From NCBI RefSeq assembly GCF_003989665.1, contig NZ_RZIJ01000002.1:186001-250000 (forward strand): 64,000 nucleotides of DNA. The letters are read 5' to 3'. The stretch comes from Azospirillum doebereinerae (GTDB lineage Bacteria > Pseudomonadota > Alphaproteobacteria > Azospirillales > Azospirillaceae). The position numbers were made by a program, and so were the translations under genes. The notes below the pieces were generated by a model. It ran no database searches. It was not told the DNA's origin and saw only the letters and a list, made by a program, of their open reading frames with translations. Below, piece after piece: positions 53,635-64,000 of the stretch. How positions within the stretch are numbered: the stretch's first letter is position 1; each line of letters opens with the position of its first letter.

Positions 53635-53662
53635 GGTGCTGGCCCCAAAGCCACCGCCCCGA

Positions 53663-54685
53663 TCAATAGATCAGTTCGTTCTCGCCGCTGCCTTCCGCCA
53701 GGACGATTTCGCCGCGCGCCGCCAGATCCTTGGCGAGTTGCACCATGTACATCTGCGACTCGTCCACCTCGCGGACACGCACCGGCCCCATCGCCGCCAT
53801 GTCCTCGCGCAGGATCTTCGCCGCGCGTTCCGACATGTTGGAGAAGAACAGGTCCTTCAGCGTCTCCGACGCGCCCTTCAGGGCGGTGCCGAGCTTCTGC
53901 TTGTCGACGGTACGCAGCATGGTCTGCACACCGCTCGGGTCCATCTTCGACAGATCCTCGAAGGTGAACATCAACGACTTGATGCGCTCGGCGCTGTCGC
54001 GGTTGCGCTCCTCCAGGGCCGCCATGAAGCGGTGCTCGGTGGTGCGGTCCAGGCCGTTGAAGATTTCCGCCAGCATCTCGTGGCTGTCGCGGCGGCTGGT
54101 GCGGGCGAGGTTGGTCATGAACTCGGTGCGCAGCGTGCGCTCCACATCGTCCAGGACCTCCTTCTGCACGGCCTCCATGCGCAGCATGCGCATGATGACC
54201 TCCATTGCGAAGCTTTCCGGAAGCTGGGTCAGCACGCGGCCGGCGTGTTCCGGACGGATCTTCGACAGCACCACCGCGACGGTCTGCGGGTATTCGTTCT
54301 TCAGGTAGTTGGACAGGACCGACTCGTTGACGTTGGCCAGCTTGTCCCACATCGTCCGGCCGGCGGGACCACGGATTTCCTCCATGATCTGGTCGACCTT
54401 GTCCTTGGGCAAGGTCTTCATCAGCAGCCGCTCGGTCGAATCGAAGGATCCGACCAGCGACCCGGTCGCCGACATCTGCTCCGCGAACTCGACGAACAGG
54501 CGCTCGATGATGTTGGCCGACACGGTGCCCAGGTTGGCCATCACCTGGGACAGCTCCTTGATCTCCTCGTCGTCCATCATCGAGAACAGCTTGGTGGAGT
54601 GCTCCTCGCCCAGCGCCAGCATCAGGATGGCGGCCTTCTCCGGGCCGGTCAGGGTCCGGTAGTCCTCACGAACCTTGAGCGCCAT
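53663..54685 (-). CDS. fliG: Flagellar motor switch protein FliG
   Basis: 340 residues from ATG 54685 (GGAG just upstream); an ATG at 54736 adds only low-complexity sequence. All three FliG domains are present: [34 protein letters not shown] (N), the middle EHPQ-type motif as [26 protein letters not shown], and the C-terminal charged torque helix region SMRTVDKQ-like [40 protein letters not shown]. FliG links FliF to the C-ring and interacts with MotA. It lies away from other flagellar genes here. Confidence 0.95.
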   Translation of the reverse strand: MALKVREDYRTLTGPEKAAILMLALGEEHSTKLFSMMDDEEIKELSQVMANLGTVSANIIERLFVEFAEQMSATGSLVGSFDSTERLLMKTLPKDKVDQIMEEIRGPAGRTMWDKLANVNESVLSNYLKNEYPQTVAVVLSKIRPEHAGRVLTQLPESFAMEVIMRMLRMEAVQKEVLDDVERTLRTEFMTNLARTSRRDSHEMLAEIFNGLDRTTEHRFMAALEERNRDSAERIKSLMFTFEDLSKMDPSGVQTMLRTVDKQKLGTALKGASETLKDLFFSNMSERAAKILREDMAAMGPVRVREVDESQMYMVQLAKDLAARGEIVLAEGSGENELIY

Positions 54686-54849
54686 CTCTCCGCCTCCACC
54701 AATCCGCCGCGCCGTTCCGGCCGGCCGCCCCGCCATCTACCCTTATGTTGTAATACGTTCCGAATCGACGTGCCATCCCTTCGGCGGGCCAAAGAAGAGA
54801 CAATTTTAACCAAAACCGCCCGAACTGCCGAAGGGATGACCAAATCGTT

Positions 54850-56241
<1,392 letters not shown>

Positions 56242-56361
56242 GACAGGCGGTCCTTTCCGCGAATTCGACAGTCGTGGAGGTAAGGATGGCGCGCGCCGGT
56301 CCGGCTGGAAAGGGGGGAATGCGGGAACAGGGCAACGAACTCAGAGGAGGATCGCCTTGAG

Positions 56362-56465
56362 ACACGGATGAACACGGATATCCACGGATGAACACGGATC
56401 GAAGATCTGCTTGTTTCCGTGTTCATCCGTGGGCCGGCACCGCCGGCATCCGTGTTCATCCGTGT
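56362..56465. repeat. ACACGGATGAACACGGAT repeat cluster
   Basis: Direct copies at 56362-56379 (ACACGGATGAACACGGAT) and 56382-56399 (first base C), then inverted copies at 56415-56432 and 56448-56465. All four share ACGGATGAACACGGA. The cluster fills most of the 270-base gap between thiC and the aminopeptidase gene. The sequence is a widespread bacterial intergenic repeat type (recalled), of unknown role. Confidence 0.8.
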
Positions 56466-56511
56466 CAAAATCCTTCCATTTTCGTCCCATACCGCACGAA
56501 AGACCGGTTCC

Positions 56512-58506
<1,995 letters not shown>

Positions 58507-58612
58507 ATGCGCGGGATGATGCGCGAACGCACGGCTGCCGTCAAAGGAAAGCGCAACGGATTGTCAGCAGGCGGAATTAGCATGCGGCGCAATCACGACA
58601 GAGCGGGCGGTC

Positions 58613-59533
58613 ATGGCGGACGAAACGGTGGACGGCAAACGGCGCAACGCCTCCCGGACGGGGCCGAACCCCACGGTGTACGCGCAGTTGGCCGGCATCG
58701 TCCTGGTCTGGGGCGCCAACTGGCCGCTGATGAAGCTGGCGCTGGTCGACATCGGGCCGCTGGCCTTCTGCGCCGTGCGTCTGGTCGGCACCGTGGTCAG
58801 CGTGGCGGCCCTGTCGCCGATCCTGCGCTTTCCCCTCCTGCCGCATCGTGGCGAGCGCCTGATGCTGGCGGTGGTCGGGTTGCTCCAGGTCGCCGCGATG
58901 ATGGGGCTGAGCAACATCGGCCTCCAGTTCGTCACGCCGGGCCGGGCCTCGGTGCTGGCCTACACCATGCAGATGTGGGCCCTGCCGCTGGGCTTCCTGC
59001 TGCTGGGCGAGCGCATCACACGGCGGAAGGCGACGGCGGCGCTGCTGGCCTTTGCCGGGGTGGTCGTCTTCTTCAATCCGACGCTGGTGAACTGGAACGA
59101 CACCAACGCGCTGATCGGGAACGGCTTCCTGCTGGGCTGCGCGGCGAGTTGGGCCTTGGGCGCCACGCTGTACCGCCGCCGGGTGTGGCGGACGCCCTTC
59201 TGGACGCAGACCCTGTGGCAGATCACGGCCAGCGCGGTCGCCCTGGTGCCCCTGGCTCTACTCACCGAATCGGGCCACCCCATCCACTGGTCCTGGTCGC
59301 TGACGACCATCATCGCCTACAACTGCCTGATCGCCACCGGGCTCGGCTATTGGTGGTGGGGCAAGGCGCTGTCGGTGATGCCGGCCAGCCAAGCCGGGCA
59401 GATCGTCTGCCTCGTGCCGGTCACGGCCCTGCTGCTGAGCGCGGTCTTCTACCACGAGCCGCTGAACCTTGGCGTGCTGCTGAGCGTCGCGCTGATTGGC
59501 GGCGGGATCGTGCTGACCGCGCGGGCGCGCTGA
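58613..59533 (+). CDS. EamA/DMT-family transporter
   Basis: 306 residues with ten membrane helices in two EamA repeats (LAGIVLVWGANWPLMKLALVDIGPLAFCAVRLVG; second repeat GNGFLLGCAASWALGATLYRRRVWR and SQAGQIVCLVPVTALLLSAVFYHE). The WGANWPLMK start is typical of the YdcZ/RhtA-like exporter group. Divergent from thiC. Substrate unknown; it is not clearly a thiamine-precursor carrier, and no riboswitch precedes it on this strand. Confidence 0.88.
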   Translation: MADETVDGKRRNASRTGPNPTVYAQLAGIVLVWGANWPLMKLALVDIGPLAFCAVRLVGTVVSVAALSPILRFPLLPHRGERLMLAVVGLLQVAAMMGLSNIGLQFVTPGRASVLAYTMQMWALPLGFLLLGERITRRKATAALLAFAGVVVFFNPTLVNWNDTNALIGNGFLLGCAASWALGATLYRRRVWRTPFWTQTLWQITASAVALVPLALLTESGHPIHWSWSLTTIIAYNCLIATGLGYWWWGKALSVMPASQAGQIVCLVPVTALLLSAVFYHEPLNLGVLLSVALIGGGIVLTARAR

Positions 59534-59551
59534 CGCCCTATAGCCTGGAGA

Positions 59552-60535
59552 TTACAGCCAGCGCCGCAACCGTACGAAGATCATCGGCAGCAGCGCCGAC
59601 AGCAGCATCAGCAGCAGACTTGACGGGTAGCCGTGCGGCTCGTCCGACCCCGGCATGGCGGTGAAGTTCATGCCGCAGATGCTCGCCACCAGGGTCGGCG
59701 GGAACAGCAGCACGGTGATGATCGAGACGATCTTGACGATCTCGTTCTGCTCGACGTTGATCCGCCCCAGCGCGCTGTCGAGCAGCAGCGCCACCTTGCC
59801 GGCCTGGAAACCGGCGTACTCGTCCAGCCCGGTCACGTCCTGCAACGCCGTGCGCGCCCAGCGCCGGGTCGATTTGCCGGCGCTCCAGCCTTCGTTGCGG
59901 GCGAAGAAATCCAGCATGCGGTTGAGGCTCGCCAAGCTGACGCGGGCCTTGCCGATCAGATGACCGGCGTGGCCGATGCGTTTGAGCGTCTGGCTGTCGT
60001 CCAGCGTCTCGCCGCGCGAGCGCAGCGTGCGGCCCCGGAAGTTGCGGCGGTTGATGGCGTCCAACTCGATCCCGGTGCGGCGCAGCACGGCGGCGGTACG
60101 GTCCACCATGCCCTCGACCAGGGCCGCCAGCACCGCCTCGCCCTTGGGATAGGGCAGATCGCCGTGGGTGGCGCGGCGGCGCAGCGCCAGGAAGGCCTGC
60201 GGGTCGATGTGGTGGATGGTGACCAGCCGCCGCCCGGCCAGGACGAAGCTGACCGTCGCGATGCGCGGCTCGTCGGTGTCCGCCCAGACCAGCGCCGTCA
60301 CGGTCATCGACAGGACGCCGTTCACCACGCGCAGACGGCTCGACTCCTCGATCTCCGCCATCTGCTCGCGGGTGGGGAGAGGCGCGCCGATCATCGCCTC
60401 GGCGCGGGCGAGTTCGTCCGTGGTCGGGTTCAGCAGGTCGAGCCAGACCGTTCGGGGCGGCACCGGGTCGGAGGCGGTGTCGGCCTCCTTCGCCCAGCGC
60501 AGGAAACCGCCGTCGTTGATGAAGACGTGCAGCAT
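59552..60535 (-). CDS. corA: CorA-family magnesium/zinc transporter
   Basis: 327 residues from ATG 60535 (AGGAG upstream). The soluble N-terminal domain starts LHVFINDGGFLRW; the C-terminus has two membrane helices with the signature GMN in SICGMNFTAMP between TM1 (IVSIITVLLFPPTLVA) and TM2 (SLLLMLLSALLPMIFV), then basic RLRRWL. The family forms pentameric Mg or Co/Ni/Zn channels; among alphaproteobacteria this subgroup may act on Zn (ZntB-like). Converges with the DMT gene. Confidence 0.92.
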   Translation of the reverse strand: MLHVFINDGGFLRWAKEADTASDPVPPRTVWLDLLNPTTDELARAEAMIGAPLPTREQMAEIEESSRLRVVNGVLSMTVTALVWADTDEPRIATVSFVLAGRRLVTIHHIDPQAFLALRRRATHGDLPYPKGEAVLAALVEGMVDRTAAVLRRTGIELDAINRRNFRGRTLRSRGETLDDSQTLKRIGHAGHLIGKARVSLASLNRMLDFFARNEGWSAGKSTRRWARTALQDVTGLDEYAGFQAGKVALLLDSALGRINVEQNEIVKIVSIITVLLFPPTLVASICGMNFTAMPGSDEPHGYPSSLLLMLLSALLPMIFVRLRRWL

Positions 60536-60564
60536 GGGCGGCTCCTGGAGTGATCGGGTCGTTG

Positions 60565-60678
60565 GCCCCCTCCCCATCCCTCCCCCGCTTCGCGGGAAAG
60601 GGGGTGGAATTCTTGTCGGCGTTCGGCGGCAGTCCCCTCTCCCGCCAGAGGCGGAGGAGAGTCAGGGAGGAGGAAAGC
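60565..60678. repeat. Intergenic GC-rich hairpin repeat
   Basis: CCCTCCCCCGCTTCGCGGGA and CCCCTCTCCCGCCAGAGGCGGAGGAGAG segments form short hairpins between corA and the 98-residue gene. They resemble the repeats at 34974 and 40644. Confidence 0.5.
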
Positions 60679-60692
60679 GGCTTCCCACCGAA

Positions 60693-60989
60693 TTACGTCA
60701 ACCGCCCGCCTCGTTTGGGCTTCGCCGGAACCGGTGCTTCAGGCTCCGCCTTCGGCGCCTCCAGGTCGAGCGCCGCGCCCTCCTCCTTCAGCGCCTGCTC
60801 CAGCTTGCGGCGGAAGGCGCCGCCGTCCTGCCGGGCGTCGAGGAAGTGGCTCACCGCCTCCTTGGCGCTGTCGCTGTCGTAGGGAACCTTGCCGAACACG
60901 GCCAGCTTGGCGCGCTCCACCAGCTTGGGATCCATCTTCTCGCGGATGGCCCGGATCTGGCGGAGCAGTTCCTTGCGCGGATCGGACAT
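60693..60989 (-). CDS. Hypothetical protein
   Basis: 98 residues. Helical and charged (MSDPRKELLRQIRAIREKMDPKLVERAKLAVFGKVPYDSDSAKEAVSHFLDARQDGGAFRRKLEQALKEEG), then a Lys/Pro/Glu-rich tail. It lies 52 bases downstream of argB on the same strand, so probably in the same transcript. Similar small proteins next to argB are familiar in alphaproteobacteria but unnamed. Confidence 0.72.
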   Translation of the reverse strand: MSDPRKELLRQIRAIREKMDPKLVERAKLAVFGKVPYDSDSAKEAVSHFLDARQDGGAFRRKLEQALKEEGAALDLEAPKAEPEAPVPAKPKRGGRLT

Positions 60990-61041
60990 GGCGGGACGTC
61001 CCCCTCTTCCCGGTGGAAAAACGTCCCCACCATATGGGGCG

Positions 61042-61941
61042 TCAGGCGCGCCCGATCAGGGTCCCTGCACCGCCCTCGGTGAAGATCTCCAGCAGCAGCG
61101 CGTGCGGCACCCGGCCGTCGAGAATCACCGCCGCGTCGACGCCCTGCTCGACGGCCCCGATGCAGGTCTCGATCTTCGGGATCATGCCGCCCGACGCGGT
61201 GCCGTCGGCGATGGCCGCCTGCGCGGTCTCCAACGACATCTTCTCGATGAGGACCTTGTTCTTGTCCAGCACGCCCGCGACGTCGGTCAGCAGGAAGAAG
61301 CGTGTCGCCTTCACCGCCGCCGCGACGGCGCCCGCCGCCGTGTCGGCGTTGATGTTGTAGGTGTCGCCCTTCTCGTCGAAGCCGACCGGCGCGATCACCG
61401 GGATGATGTCCGACTTGCCCAGCGCGTGGAGGATCTCCGGGTTCACCTTGTGCGGCTCGCCGACGAAGCCCAGATCCAGCACGCTTTCGATGTTGCTGTC
61501 GGGGTCGCGCTGCACGCGCTCCAGCCGGCGGGCGGTGATCAGGTTGCTGTCCTTGCCCGACAGGCCGACCGCGCGGCCGCCGGCGCTGTTGATGGCGGCG
61601 ACGATCTGCTTGTTGATCGAGCCGGCCAGCACCATCTCGACCACCTCGACCGTCTCCTTGTCGGTGACGCGCAGGCCGTCGATGAAGCTCGACTTGATCT
61701 TCAGGCGGTCGAGCATCTGGCCGATCTGCGGGCCGCCGCCATGGACGACCACCGGGTTGATGCCGACTTGCTTCATCAGCACGATGTCCTGGGCGAACAG
61801 CTTGGCCAAGCTGGCGTCGCCCATCGCGTGGCCGCCGTACTTGATGACGAAGGTGCTTCCGGCGTAGCGGCGCATGTAGGGCAGCGCTTCGGACAGGGTG
61901 CGGGCCTTGGCGAGCCACTCGTCACGGGTCGGATTCTGCAC
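61042..61941 (-). CDS. argB: Acetylglutamate kinase
   Basis: 299 residues. Amino-acid kinase fold with [46 protein letters not shown], substrate segment [20 protein letters not shown], and [33 protein letters not shown]. The N-terminal extension ([21 protein letters not shown]) marks the arginine-sensitive hexameric type. It phosphorylates N-acetylglutamate in arginine synthesis and is expected to be feedback-inhibited by arginine. Confidence 0.96.
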   Translation of the reverse strand: MQNPTRDEWLAKARTLSEALPYMRRYAGSTFVIKYGGHAMGDASLAKLFAQDIVLMKQVGINPVVVHGGGPQIGQMLDRLKIKSSFIDGLRVTDKETVEVVEMVLAGSINKQIVAAINSAGGRAVGLSGKDSNLITARRLERVQRDPDSNIESVLDLGFVGEPHKVNPEILHALGKSDIIPVIAPVGFDEKGDTYNINADTAAGAVAAAVKATRFFLLTDVAGVLDKNKVLIEKMSLETAQAAIADGTASGGMIPKIETCIGAVEQGVDAAVILDGRVPHALLLEIFTEGGAGTLIGRA

Positions 61942-62100
61942 GGGGGATGCCCTTCGTCGGGATGGACTGTGGCGCTTCTTTAACGGAAAGCGGACGCCGT
62001 TGCCTAGTGGGGTTTTTATGACGGAGCCGCGTCAAGGAACCAAGCGGACGGACGGACGGTTGGAGGGGGCGACCCGCGCCACACCCACCGGGAGCACCCC

Positions 62101-62310
62101 ATGGACGACCGCAAGATGCCCTTGCCCAAAAGCCCCTTCATCGAAGCGCTGAAGAGCAACCCGCACGACAACGCGCGCGACGCGGAACGGCTGCTCGACT
62201 CCCCCGACCGCAAGGAGGTGACGGAGGCGAACCAGCGGGCCGCCCCCTCCGACAAACCGCGCGGCCAGCAGGACCCGCTGACCGTTCAGAACATGCGCAA
62301 GCCCATCTGA
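62101..62310 (+). CDS. Small hypothetical protein
   Basis: 69 residues, hydrophilic (MDDRKMPLPKSPFIEALKSNPHDNARDAERLLDSPDRKEVTEANQRAAPSDKPRGQQDPLTVQNMRKPI), likely disordered. CCGGGAGCACCCC precedes the ATG. It converges with the antiporter gene, overlapping by 25 bases. No family recognised. Confidence 0.65.
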   Translation: MDDRKMPLPKSPFIEALKSNPHDNARDAERLLDSPDRKEVTEANQRAAPSDKPRGQQDPLTVQNMRKPI

Positions 62311-63560
62311 CCGGCGCCTTCGCGGCGCGGGGCCAGCCGTTCCATAAGACGGACGGAAGGCTGGGTCAGCGCCGTGACCGCCACCGCCATCAGCACCATT
62401 GCGGAGAAGCAGGCGGGCGACAGCACCCCGGCCTCCAGCAAAATGGTCAGGACGATAACCTCCATCAGCCCCTTGCAGGGCATCAGCGCGCCGAGCCGCA
62501 GCGCGTCGGACCAGCTTTCCCCGGTCAGCCGCGCCGGGATCGCGGTTCCCGCCATCTTGCCCACCAAAGTGACGGCGCTCGCCAAGCCGAACACCGCCCA
62601 TTGCGCCGGGTCGGACAGGTCGAGCGTCACCTTCAGCCCGGTCAGGGTGAAGAAGAAGGGCAGCAGGATCAGCGTGGCGAAATGCTCCAGCCGCTCCAGG
62701 ATGGCGGCGGCGAAGCGGCGCGGCATGGCGGTGCCGGCGACGAAGGCGCCCAGGATGTAGTGCAGCCCGATCAGCTCCGTGACCGTCGCCGAAGTGAGCA
62801 ACGCGGCGCAGGTGACGACCACCGCCGTGTCGCCAATTTCGCCGGTCGGCGCCACGCGGTCGAACAGCCGCTCCAGCAGCGGCCGCACCATCAGCACCGT
62901 CACCGCGACGTAGGCGAGGCCCAACAGCGCCACCCACAGCATCGCCCAGCCGCCATCGGCGGTGGCCCAAGCCAGCACCCCGGTGATGAACAGCCAGAGC
63001 AGCGCGTCGTTGACGGCGGCGTAGCCCAGCGCCATCCGGCCGATCCGGTCGCCCAGCAACCCCATCTCGCGCAGGATGGCGCCCAGCACCGGCAGCGCGG
63101 TGACGCCGACGCAGATGCCGAAGCCGGCGGCGAAGACGCCGGGCGTGGCGCGCGGCCCGGCCATGCCGGGGAAGGTCCCCGCCAGCCACCAGCCGAGCGC
63201 CGTGCCGAGGATGGTCGGCACCGCCATGCTGGAGATGGAGACGGTGGCGAAGGCCTTGCCGCGTCCCCGGAACTCGGCGGGGTCGAGGTGCAGCCCGGTC
63301 AGGAAGGCGAAGAACAGCACCGCCAGCAGCGACAGCCCGGACAGCGGCGCCAGGGCGGAAGGCGCGAACAGCGTGCTCCACAGCTCCGGCGCCGCCCGCC
63401 CCAGCAGCGAGGGGCCGAGCGCGATGCCGAACAGGATCTGGATCACCACCATCGGCGCGATGTGCCGCGCCCCGGCCAGCCGCCACAGCAGGAACGGCCC
63501 GGCGATCAGCACCAGGGCTTGCAGCAGGAACAGCAGGGCGGGCGTCAGCGCGACGGTCAT
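62286..63560 (-). CDS. Cation:proton antiporter (CPA2/Kef-type membrane domain)
   Basis: 424 residues with about 12 membrane helices. Family motifs are VVIQILFGIALGPSLLG, FAFLTGLHLDPAEFRGRGKAFATVSISSMAVPTILGTALG, GFGICVGVTALPVLGAILREMGLLGDRIGRMALGYAAVNDALLWLFI (the conserved ND of the ion site) and GKMAGTAIPARLTGESW. There is no C-terminal TrkA-N/RCK domain, so it is the short Na/H or K/H exchanger form. It ends next to engB. Confidence 0.9.
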   Translation of the reverse strand: MTVALTPALLFLLQALVLIAGPFLLWRLAGARHIAPMVVIQILFGIALGPSLLGRAAPELWSTLFAPSALAPLSGLSLLAVLFFAFLTGLHLDPAEFRGRGKAFATVSISSMAVPTILGTALGWWLAGTFPGMAGPRATPGVFAAGFGICVGVTALPVLGAILREMGLLGDRIGRMALGYAAVNDALLWLFITGVLAWATADGGWAMLWVALLGLAYVAVTVLMVRPLLERLFDRVAPTGEIGDTAVVVTCAALLTSATVTELIGLHYILGAFVAGTAMPRRFAAAILERLEHFATLILLPFFFTLTGLKVTLDLSDPAQWAVFGLASAVTLVGKMAGTAIPARLTGESWSDALRLGALMPCKGLMEVIVLTILLEAGVLSPACFSAMVLMAVAVTALTQPSVRLMERLAPRREGAGQMGLRMF

Positions 63561-63566
63561 GCCGGC

Positions 63567-64000
63567 CTACTCCGCCGCGAGTTGAGCCAAGCTGGCCCGG
63601 AGTTCGGCGATGCCGACGTTCTTCTCGGAGCTGGTGACATGGATGTCGGGGAAGGCGGCCGGGTGCTTCTTCAAGGCCGCCTCGGTGGCGCGGCGGATCG
63701 AGTCCAGCTCGTTCGATTTGACCTTGTCCATCTTGGTCAGCACGACGACGTAGGGCACGGCGGTGCGGTCGAGCATCTCCATGATCTCCTCGTCGTTGGG
63801 TTTCAGCCCGTGGCGCGAGTCGATCAGGACCAGCGCGCGGCGCAGCGTGACACGGCCGCGCAGGAAGCGCTTCACCATGTCGTTCCAGGCCGCGACCTTC
63901 TCCTTCGACTCCTTGGCGTAGCCGTAGCCCGGCATATCGACCAGCTTCAGCCGGTTGCCCAGGTTGAAGAAGTTGAGCTGCTGCGTGCGCCCCGGCGTGT
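63567..64000 (-). CDS. engB: Ribosome biogenesis GTPase EngB (YsxC/YihA), 5' part outside window
   Basis: The gene runs off the right end; 144 C-terminal residues are visible. They include TPGRTQQLNFFNLGNRLKLVDMPGYGYAKESKEKVAAWNDMV (switch I Thr and G3 DMPG), LIDSRHGLKPNDEEIMEMLDR, G4 as VVLTKMDKV and G5-like TSSEKNVGI. EngB is an essential GTPase of 50S subunit assembly. Only the P-loop (G1) is missing because of the window edge. Confidence 0.93.
   Translation of the reverse strand, partial: TPGRTQQLNFFNLGNRLKLVDMPGYGYAKESKEKVAAWNDMVKRFLRGRVTLRRALVLIDSRHGLKPNDEEIMEMLDRTAVPYVVVLTKMDKVKSNELDSIRRATEAALKKHPAAFPDIHVTSSEKNVGIAELRASLAQLAAE

Overview
The window is GC-rich DNA with dense, overlapping operons. 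Gene content (SfsA, ArgB, ThiC under a TPP riboswitch, FliG, a complete Yej peptide ABC transporter, many PAS-type sensor kinases and a GGDEF/EAL protein) suggests a motile, environmental alphaproteobacterium, most like Azospirillum or a relative in Rhodospirillales. That placement is an inference from protein style, not from a database search.

Layout. 1-10.6 kb: the end of a SPOR-domain protein, then a signalling block: a receiver protein, a membrane PAS protein fused to a DnaQ-like DEDDh exonuclease, a two-helix membrane peptide, an SSS-symporter/histidine-kinase fusion, a receiver-PAS-kinase protein, and a kinase/receiver pair. 10.7-15.1 kb: a DMT exporter, then small genes (PAS-LuxR regulator, three poorly characterised proteins, a stand-alone LuxR helix-turn-helix, a ribbon-helix-helix protein) that look accessory.

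15.3-30.3 kb: a 14.9 kb integrated element in the 3' half of a tRNA-Leu(UAA) gene. It is bounded by a 59-bp perfect direct repeat, has an integrase at one end, and has matching TGGGTCCT arm-type repeats just inside both ends. Inside are a DUF4258/MqsA-like toxin-antitoxin pair, an XRE repressor beside a palindromic operator, a rightward run of small regulators, a replication initiator whose gene contains a cluster of palindromic iterons, and a packaging/capsid module (portal, protease-capsid fusion, small head-like protein, HNH, TerS, TerL). There are no tail, tape-measure or lysis genes. This is the architecture of a capsid-forming phage satellite (cf-PICI-like) that would make its own heads and depend on a helper phage for tails and lysis. 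A deleted prophage is the main alternative. It is the most interesting object in the window.

30.3-64 kb: mostly conserved chromosome. It holds the intact tRNA-Leu, small membrane proteins, a CinA-type domain protein, sfsA, map, radC, a frameshifted gene carrying a palindromic repeat, a Cache-PAS-GGDEF-EAL protein, purB, nudC, hisN, two yejA-like genes followed by yejBEF, rluE, ghrA, a MarR regulator, fliG, an M17 aminopeptidase, thiC with its riboswitch, a second DMT exporter, corA, argB, a cation:proton antiporter and the 3' part of engB. Dispersed GC-rich hairpin repeats lie between several of these genes.
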